64,000 bases of DNA from Neopestalotiopsis rosae (lineage: Eukaryota > Ascomycota > Sordariomycetes > Amphisphaeriales > Sporocadaceae), in the NCBI GenBank assembly GCA_023078685.1, contig JALGAS010000003.1, positions 5,270,001-5,334,000 on the forward strand. Reading direction: 5' to 3'. The notes under the pieces were generated by a model that was not told the origin of the DNA, searched no databases, and was given only the letters and a program-made list of their open reading frames with translations. A program made the position numbers and the translations under genes. Positions 56,941 to 64,000 of this stretch are shown here, one piece after another; within the stretch, counting starts at the first letter, position 1, and each line of letters starts with the position of its first letter.

Positions 56941-58180
56941 GGGATGAACAATCATCTTCGTCAATAACAAGCATCTTGCTCGGCAGCTCTCATGCCAACA
57001 TTGAGCAGTAAGTCATCCGGGTTGACGCTTCATCTTCGTTACTAACAAGCGTCTTGCCTTAGCCGCTTCTCACCTTCATCAACAACAAGCGTCATGCCTT
57101 GGCCGCTCCTCACCTTCGCATCAATGTCGGACGCGGAGCGAGCTCCCCGTCCCAACCCTGCCGAGATCGACGCTGGAGTTGCAGCTGGTGTCACTGCCGA
57201 TCCAGGGACTTTCCAGCACCATCACACACTTTCCCGAACTTTTCCTCGGATATTTTCTCTATGTTCGAAAAAAAAGTGCAGACAGGGAGATGATTTGTAT
57301 GGCCGTGAGTCCCCTCTGGTGGTCATCATCTGTCCCGCTCGCGAGCTTGCTGTTCAGATCTTCAATGTCGCTCGCAAGTTCTGCTACAGAACCATGCTGC
57401 GCCCCGTTGTCACCTATGTTGGTGTTCCCTTGACCAGATTTACCAGCTTTAGAGAGGCTACGACATTCTCATTGCTTCTCCTGGTCGCCTTGTCGATATA
57501 ATGGATCGACCCTCCGTCTTGAGCTTGCGTAGAGTTCGATACATGGTTGTCGATAAAGCAGATGAGATGCTTTACTCCGATTGGGAGGAGGAGTTTAATA
57601 AGATTCTCTCCGGTGGCGGTAAATATTAGTCTGTTCTAGGCATAGTGGTTCACACCCAAGCTGACTTCCATAATAGAATAGGAGGAGGGAAATGTGAAAT
57701 ACATATTGTTCTTAGCCACCTTTCCTACTTAGATCCGCAAATTGGCCAAAGATCACCTAACCGCTTCATACCTGCGTATTAATGTTAGACGCGTCGGCAG
57801 CTCCCACGCTAATATTAAGCAGTAGGTCATCTGGGTTGACAACAGCATAAAGAAGCAGGCACTATGCGATCTTCTTTATTCGCTAGATCCGGGACGAACA
57901 ATCATCTTCGTCAATAACAAGCGTCTTGCCTTGGCCGCTTCTCACCTTCGCATCAATGTCGGACGCCTCGACAGCTCTCATGCCAACATTGAGCAGCAAT
58001 CTGCCAGGCATCCACAGAGCCCAACCGTCCGCTATCAGGCGAAAAATCACCGTCAGCATCTGGCTCGACAACAGTATGAAGAAGCAGGCACTGTACGATC
58101 TTCTCTATTCCCTGGATCCGGGACGAACAATCATCTTCGTCAACAAGCGTCTTGCTGACGAGCTGGGCGACTACTTGTGA
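56941..58180 (+). pseudogene. Scrambled DEAD-box helicase (DED1-like) fragments
   Basis: Recognisable pieces: PLVVIICPARELAVQIFNVA (motif Ia region, about 57312); RPSVLSLRRVRYMVVDKADE then MLYSDWEEEFNKILSGG (57504-57618), where the DEAD box reads DKAD; and KKQALYDLLYSLDPGRTIIF, VNKRLADELGDYL (about 58080-58180). The segment coding for the last piece and its neighbourhood recurs three or four times (about 56941-57020, 57033-57140, 57755-57930, 57897-58010) with rearrangements. No intact helicase remains. Confidence 0.65.
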
Positions 58181-58299
58181 TGGATGGCGGGAATCACCTT
58201 GGTCCTCTGCACACGCTTGACCACCTTCCTTTTCGGTTACGAGTCTGTCACGAACCTGGTGGATTGTAAGCTGGTGAGCTCACATGGAGTCAAAGTCTT

Positions 58300-58734
58300 G
58301 TGGAACAAGTAGTCGTCTGCTGCTATTCTGGCCCCGAGCCCACCGCCGGCGCCGATGCAGGCGACTGGGGCGCTGGAAGTGGCGACGCTGGTTTTGGTGA
58401 GACCGAGACCAAGCCCGCTCTTCTTCCTCTTCCCTTCGAGCATCGCGACGCTCCCCCTCTTCCCTTCGAGCGTCGCGATGCTCCTCCTCTTCCCTTCGAG
58501 CATCGCGACGCTCCTCCCCCTCCTCCCTTCGAGCATCGCGACGCTCCTATTGCTGAGTGGGAGAAGACCACCGTTGATCATGGTGGCATTACCGAGTACA
58601 CTCATCGAATTGGTCGCAGTTATGGTCAATACGAATGCATGCCCATGGGTGCATCCGATGAGGAGATTGAGGGTGAAGATGCTGGTACCCATATACTAAC
58701 CAAGCAGAACTCTGCGCACTATATATCAAGATAA
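58300..58734 (+). pseudogene. Helicase C-terminal piece with motif VI and Pro-rich minisatellite
   Basis: The frame reads GADAGDWGAGSGDAGFGETE, then a repeat LPFEHRDAPP four times, then VDHGGITEYTHRIGR. THRIGR is helicase motif VI of DED1-type proteins. The repeat insert separates parts that should be contiguous, so this belongs to the broken helicase upstream. Confidence 0.5.
58422..58550 (+). repeat. 27-33-bp minisatellite, 4 units
   Basis: The unit CTTCCCTTCGAGCATCGCGA plus CGCTCCTCC is repeated four times with small length changes. Confidence 0.8.
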
Positions 58735-58924
58735 GAGTACGGAAAGAATAAAAAGAATGAACTAAAAGAAAAGTATGAAAGAAATCTATTATAGATAACG
58801 CTGTTTGCTTTTTTTTCTTTCGATTCTACCCTTTTCCTTGAACACTGGTCGTATCAGGGGCGCCGGCAAAAGTGATGCTAGAGGTTAGGGTGGCGAGACC
58901 ACCACTGACGAAGGCGATTCGGCT

Positions 58925-59105
58925 TGATGGGGCGCTGACGGGCGATCAGATCTTTCTTGATACGAAGTATATTAAAATGTTGAGGCCGTCAAAAAAGCTT
59001 AATTCTAAAGCGCCAAGGACCGTTCCCGGTATCAAAGGCCTATAACAAAAACGCATATCTCCTGAAGCTCCCCGACGGTTCTCAAACTTTCCCCGCATTT
59101 CTCTG
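58925..59105 (+). mobile_element. Ty3/gypsy retrotransposon integrase C-terminal fragment
   Basis: Reads LTGDQIFLDTKYIKMLRPSK, KLNSKAP and, after a frame change, AYNKNAYLLKLPDGSQTFPA. This is the GD.V.L.T.NI..-RPSKKL ... AY.L.LP pattern at the end of Ty3/gypsy pol. Frameshifts and stops show it is a dead fragment; no LTRs seen. Confidence 0.6.
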
Positions 59106-59289
59106 ACTCTGTCATGACAGATACTGTATGGCACCAGCCCCGTCCCATGGGCATATAGGTCCTGGTTGTGATCGTTCCCTTATCACTGACCAGATTTCTT
59201 CAACAACAAGATCAGCAGAATATTTCGGTGCTGATCCTGCTGCCGTGCTACCAATTGCTTTGTCTCTGTTCTCGAAGTAAGCAGGCGGT

Positions 59290-59318
59290 GGGGGGGGGGG
59301 GGGGGGGGGGGGGGGGGG
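59290..59318 (+). repeat. Homopolymer of 29 G
   Basis: An uninterrupted run of G preceded by GGCGGT. It may form quadruplex DNA and is a likely site of assembly uncertainty. Confidence 0.95.
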
Positions 59319-59416
59319 TCGACGAGCTCGACAATGACAGCGAGATGCTCTTCAGCGGCCCCGTAGATGCTAGCGCTCTTGATGCGGGCAACCTCCCCCA
59401 ATACTTCTTCCTCAAA

Positions 59417-59617
59417 TTAGGTTGGAAGGTACTTGTAGCCGTTGGCCATGACGATCATGTCGTCCGCTGGGCTGACATATTTCCAGGTATTCTTTCGTGT
59501 AGGATGCGGAGTGAAAAGATCGCCCATTTTTCGTCTATCCAAATCAATGAAGCACCAGAATACACCTTGATTGAAGCTCAGCGCCGGATCTAGGTGTTTG
59601 ATGTATACGCGTTCCAA
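59417..59617 (-). pseudogene. Adenylation-domain C-terminal fragment
   Basis: The minus-strand frame (66 codons) reads GDLFTPHPTRKNTWKYVSPA, then DDMIVMANGYKYLP. This is the conserved end of the large AMP-binding domain (W.Y.GR.DD.I.L.NG.K). The Gly of GR is lost (SPADD). Opposite in orientation to the fragment at 56281; they may derive from the same NRPS-like gene. Confidence 0.6.
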
Positions 59618-59712
59618 GAGTTTGCTCGCCCTCTCCTCAAATTGTAGATTCGCCAGATCTGGATGAGAATAAATATACTACCTGGATCGGTGATAATTAC
59701 GGTGCCACTCTG

Positions 59713-60068
59713 CAACAACGGTATCCTGGCAAGTTCTGTTGAGTCAGCACCAAACACTTTGAGAAAATGGCCCATTTCGCCGGAACCGGTCTGAAGATAT
59801 CATCACTGCGATCTCACGATAAAGGTAGAAACAAATTAAGGCAGCAAAAGTCTTTGTATTTCTGATGTAGGGCAGAATTGGGAGCACTTGCTGTCTTCTC
59901 TCTTTCCCCATCTCCTCTTTTTGTCTCGGTCGAATGTACAAGAGAAGACTTACAAGCACGCCACATGGCTCTCTATTTTTGTTCCACGACATGGACATGG
60001 AGAAAGCATTCTTGTCGTCGCAATGCTCATGGGAAGTTCTCACAACTTGAAATTGTAGCAAGATTTGG
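59713..60068 (+). repeat. Segmental duplication, copy 2 (partner 55598-56045)
   Basis: Contains LQQRYPGKF then stop, matching LQQHYPGKF then stop of the 54.8-kb gene, plus downstream shared blocks. Confidence 0.55.
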
Positions 60069-60347
60069 TTGACCCAAACATAATGTATTATATCCTCCAT
60101 TCTGCTGAATACCGTGACATCTGATCAAGAAATAAAAGAAAAATCTGTATGATCCTCGCCTTGCGCTAAGATGCGATGCGATTGACACAATCTTCGGATC
60201 AAGAACAAAGGAAAAAGCTATCGACTTTTTGAGAACTCCAAACCACCAAGCACCATCATTATCCTATGAACTCACAATCAGTCTAACCATGAAAACTACA
60301 ACAACCACCACCAAATCCAGATTCCAGATTGAGACAGTCTCAATCTT

Positions 60348-61070
60348 CTACGAAGAGAAAACAACTACCACACTTCCTTCCGTTGCTGACGCGACAGCCT
60401 CGGCGCTTCCAGTAACGCCACTAGCAATGAAATTCGAACCACCGCCACCGGCTGCGGGAATGATGTGGAACCCGCCGGTGTACTGGTAATAGAGTGAAGC
60501 ACCACCACCAGCACCAAAGTATCCACCACCACCACCGCCAGCTCCACCAACATCACTATTCGCATTTTGAGGGTTCGAGGCGCCAGCACCACCGGTGTGT
60601 CCATTCCCGGCGAAACCATTATAAGCATTCGTTTTGTACCCTCCAAATGTGCCGGCAGCACCAGCGCTTGACTGGGTGGCACCTCGGCCTCCTCCAGAAT
60701 AAGAAAGATAGCTGCCGCTGAAAGTCGTTTGACCACTAGGTAGGATGTAACCAGTCCGTCCAGGGCCTCCCGGCCTTCCAGCATTACCCACATCATTGTT
60801 ATATGCCTGATTCAGGGTATTGGGAACGGAGGAGACTGATATTTCTCCACCACCACCGCCGCCACCGACAGCAACAATATCACCCGCCAAGTAAAGAGCG
60901 GATGCTCCTCCACCTCCACCTCCTCCATTTGGCGCATCGCCACCACTTCCAAAAGCGCTGGTGCCTTGAACCTCTGTTCCTCCCGCACCTCCAGCGATTA
61001 GTCGAACAGCTTGCCGATGGTTGTCAGAGCTGTATAAAAGGAAGTTTGCTGCATCAACCTTGTCGAGCAT
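60348..61070 (-). CDS. Glycine-rich protein, 240 aa
   Basis: A single-exon frame from ATG 61070 (MLDKVDAANFLLYSSDN...). Gly-rich stretches (GSGGDAPNGGGGGGGASALY, GGAGGGGGGYFGAGGGASLY, AAGGGGGSNFI) alternate with non-Gly spacers, ending SVVVVFSS. This resembles the glycine-rich domain found next to ALK-type receptors and in many bacterial and fungal secreted proteins. No N-terminal signal peptide or TM segment is visible, so this could be a C-terminal exon or a partial gene. Function unknown. Confidence 0.6.
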   Translation of the reverse strand: MLDKVDAANFLLYSSDNHRQAVRLIAGGAGGTEVQGTSAFGSGGDAPNGGGGGGGASALYLAGDIVAVGGGGGGGEISVSSVPNTLNQAYNNDVGNAGRPGGPGRTGYILPSGQTTFSGSYLSYSGGGRGATQSSAGAAGTFGGYKTNAYNGFAGNGHTGGAGASNPQNANSDVGGAGGGGGGYFGAGGGASLYYQYTGGFHIIPAAGGGGSNFIASGVTGSAEAVASATEGSVVVVFSS

Positions 61071-63770
61071 GATGACCCCTCAAACCCCCTGTGTGCCGCT
61101 GTTGCTTGTTTTGCACTTCGGGGCCAACCTCCCAAGCTAGAGTCTACCGTCGGAGGAATATGAACTAGATTGTGCCGTCGGAGCAACATGAGCCAGAGAC
61201 TGTGGTAGCGCGCTGCGTGGTTTGTGCGCACCCATGGAACCCGCGTCGATACATTTCTTACATGGCACCGATACTACATGGCACCCGTGTTCGTGTTCGA
61301 TCGCAATCTACAATTTCCCGACGAAAGATCAGTCTATACAGTGAGGGCGGATTGCGCGATCAAACAAAAAACAAAAATGATAGAAGGAAGTCATGATGAA
61401 TGATATAGATAAATATTTGATCAAGAATTTGTACATGATTATGGAAATAGTGGAAGTTGTGTGTATTCAAATTCATGGGGAAGTCGAAAATAGAGGTGGC
61501 TGGGTTTTATTCCAACGCCGACACCAAGCCCGCAATGCCGACACTACCTGTGCCCACAACACCGACACTACTTGCGCCCATGAACGGCGCTCGAGAGCCT
61601 AACACTGGGCGCTCAGACTAGTGTCATGTACATTATCACGCTGGAACGCGATACCTCGTCAAACAAATTTTTCGTGTTGAAAACTAGTGCAATAACAATG
61701 TTCGGATCCGGTAGAGCCTGTCACTGCTCTAGGTAATGCTTCGTAGTCTAGTCGCTGGAAGCTCACCCAGCAGCTGGACGGCGTGCGTACTAGTGAAACG
61801 TAGGGCTGTTGACTAAGCCATGGAAACCTTTGGATGGCTACACGCGCATCGCGAAGACTAGTACATGGCAGTCACAGTGCTGTAAGCATGTCGCTTAGGG
61901 GTCGCGGCAGCATGAGCAGCTATGCAGGGTAAGTAACTGTAGGGGGTAGCCAGGTCTCTTCCCTATATGTGTGGTTGTCAGGAAAACCTTAGCTAAAAGG
62001 AGTGACCCTATTGAAAACTCACTTTGCCCTTGTGCTTCCTATATCAAATATGTTCGGCTGTGCGGCTATTCGGCAACATGACTTTTATTCGTGTTTGTGA
62101 CAAACTTCAAGCCGGACCAATTAGTCACCTTTGACGTTGAATTCTCCTCGTACAGTTAGAAAGCGGACGACATGAGAAGCGACGCACACGAAGAAAAGTG
62201 AGCTCAATGCACATCACCTTTGTTCGATACTACTTCATTGGCATGGGTGCATTCCATAATTTCCGGCGACAACGTACTGAGCCACGATCACTACACAGAG
62301 TCGATCGCCACCAATACGGCTACCGTGCAACGCGCTGGAACCTGAGTACCAGAACATCTGAACATTACCTCGACTCGTCTCATCCTTCAGTACTGCCACA
62401 CGTGTGGTCACTGATGGTTCATTAACCGCGCAATGTGAAGCAACCAATCCGATCATCCGACCATTCCACCAAACAGTGATACCATCGCATGCGTTTACCG
62501 CCATTTAAGAAGAGGCGCCGATACTGGCGTCTGACAAGCTGACAGTCTCCGAGAAGAATCCTCCAGTTCCAGATACCAAGTCGACCTCATGTCGTTTCCT
62601 TCATCGAGCCGAGAAGCAGAGACAATGGACCAAGATCGTCTGAGCGCGATGCCGTCAAACATGCCGTCGAGAAGTTAGTCAATCACACGAGAGGCTTGGC
62701 GTCCGGAGGAATGCGACGTCCAACACCGTACGAACTTGAGAAATCTCCCAGTCGTTTTCAATCATTCTTCGGAACATTCCGACAACGATTCGCCACTCAT
62801 AAGTGCTATTTCGCCAGCTCAAATCGAAGCCCAAAGGACGCTGCATCCTGGCTGACCAAGTCTGCACATATTGAATTTTGGATGACTGGAAAATCCCCAC
62901 GCTCGGAATCGGAACACAAGGCGGTCCATAAACTCACGCGCAAAACGTGCGCCTCTTTCCTCAGTTCAGACTTCGACCTAAATGTGATAGTTACTATCAG
63001 ACCGGCAAGGACTTTTGAGTCTACCTCCAAGTCGTTCCCTCACCCGCATGCGTCATCCAAGAGCTCTCGAGCATGACTGACGCGATGGGCGATGATGACT
63101 CTTGGTTATATCGTACTCTCGTTACACAGACGCTTGCCAATATGTTGCGCGACCGTATGCAAACTCATCGTCGACGGTTGAGCATGATGTCGCCACAAAT
63201 CTGCGCATGCTGGCTTCCGAGCATGACAGTATCTCAAGAATGTTCCAAAGGAAGATCACAAGGATCCGTACGCCTCACCTTCGAAGGTACAGCGTCGAAA
63301 GATTTCACACAATCCCCTGTCGAGACTCGATCCCACTGTCGCCAAGCCGAGACGGATGAGCAAGCAGATCAAAACAGTGGCCCGCAAAAGGAAACTGTGG
63401 GTAGAGGTAGACTTTCTTCGCCTTGATCCGGCGCTGCTCTTCTTCAGAATTTCTCGAATCCGAGCCAATATCACGGGGTGCTGTGATCGCGCACGTAAGG
63501 AAGAAGTATGACTTGATTATATCGAGTTACAAAAGAGATGTGCTGAAGAGCTATCTAATACACCCAACCATTTGATTTGCAGTGGATACTACCTACGTCA
63601 GCGGCACAGCTCCAGCTGCCGCTCCGACTTGATTAAATGAGCATTGCTAATGTTAACAAACTGACTCAAGGTTTTCAATTATCTCCATTCTGCGCCCTAT
63701 ACATCTCCATCCCCCCACTTGTGATCGAACGACATGCGAACAACACACTTGGTGACTTGTCGGCACATTT
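61071..63770. other. 2.7 kb with no supported gene
   Basis: Short ORFs up to 126 codons (62696-63076, 63073-63426) lack recognisable domains. Contains the repeat at about 63512-63600. Confidence 0.4.
63512..63600 (+). repeat. Dispersed repeat (partner 56096-56170)
   Basis: See the partner entry; same orientation, about 7.4 kb apart. Confidence 0.55.
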
Positions 63771-64000
63771 TCAGTCTTGCTCAAACTCATAGCCCTCGGG
63801 ACGCTCCATCTCATTCACGCCGAAGAAACGCGACGTACCTGCGACTCATGTTAGAAGGCATCCACGAAGATGAAGGCATGGCAAGACGTACAAGAATAGC
63901 CCTTCCAATCAAAGTTCTCTTTTGGGTCGCAGTGGCACTTGAGGTCCAGACGCTTGTGCGTCTCGGTGGGACAGTGAGTGAAGGGATTGTGACGATACGC
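63771..64000 (-). CDS. KRE2/MNT1-family alpha-1,2-mannosyltransferase, C-terminus (partial)
   Basis: Two exons on the minus strand, >64000-63892 and 63838-63771, joined by a 53-nt GTACGT..CAG intron. They read [36 protein letters not shown], then [20 protein letters not shown] and QD before TGA. The HNPFTHCP ... [15 protein letters not shown] ending is diagnostic for the glycosyltransferase family of yeast KRE2/MNT1/KTR, Golgi type II membrane enzymes that extend O- and N-linked mannan from GDP-mannose. The catalytic part lies beyond the window. The exon join restores the conserved Cys across the splice site, so the structure is well supported. Confidence 0.85.

Noticed and set aside
62235..62504. 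89-codon minus-strand ORF
   Set aside because: Protein-like in places, but no motif, no splice partners and no recognised homologue.

Overview
The window is nuclear DNA of a filamentous ascomycete (Pezizomycotina). The evidence is short introns of about 45-85 nt with GT..AG ends and CTAAC/CTAAT-type branch sites, a dispersed 5S rRNA gene, a tRNA-Trp with a short intron, HET/NACHT/WD40 and PNP/NACHT/ankyrin NLR genes, and stop codons typical of repeat-induced point mutation (RIP). The species cannot be named. Most true genes are spliced, so the exons below were joined by hand.

Layout. At 1-2.3 kb there is only a tRNA-Trp. At 2.39-6.17 kb lies a nine-exon PHO81/NUC-2 homologue (SPX, ankyrin, GDPD), including a predicted 4-nt microexon and a GC-AG intron. 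At 6.6-7.7 kb is a 2-oxoglutarate/Fe(II) dioxygenase. Then comes 5.4 kb with no convincing gene, a multi-pass membrane protein (13.2-14.6 kb), decayed GATA-like zinc-finger DNA (about 15 kb), and a minus-strand protein with histidine/aspartate motifs like the phospholipase C/P1 nuclease fold (17.0-18.8 kb).

From about 19.8 to 46.5 kb lies an NLR island in turnover. It holds ankyrin shreds, a NACHT shred, two truncated PNP-domain pieces, a complete but RIP-mutated PNP-NACHT-ankyrin-ZZ pseudogene (32.3-39.0 kb, minus) and, head to head with it, an intact 1,547-aa HET-NACHT-WD40 gene (40.8-45.5 kb, plus) with 14 nearly identical WD repeats. A dispersed sequence with a 79-aa ORF recurs at 19.9, 31 and 40 kb, and a related fragment is at 46.4 kb. 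Three of these copies sit just 5' of PNP genes. Embedded in the island are an intact FAD monooxygenase, an intact cytochrome P450 and an intact polytopic membrane protein.

From 48 kb onward come an MFS transporter (minus), a 12-bp minisatellite, a 5S rRNA gene, an F-box-like gene with broken frames and an uncharacterised gene with one frame break. Next is a scrap-yard of gene fragments at 56-60 kb (NRPS-like adenylation, DEAD-box helicase, Ty3/gypsy integrase, G29 tract), then a glycine-rich protein. The C-terminal end of a KRE2/MNT1-family mannosyltransferase runs off the right edge.

NLR genes are linked in fungi to non-self recognition. The near-identical WD repeats, RIP-killed paralogue and scattered domain shreds fit birth-and-death evolution of such receptors. 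The PHO81, mannosyltransferase, 5S and tRNA genes look like ordinary core genome flanking accessory DNA.
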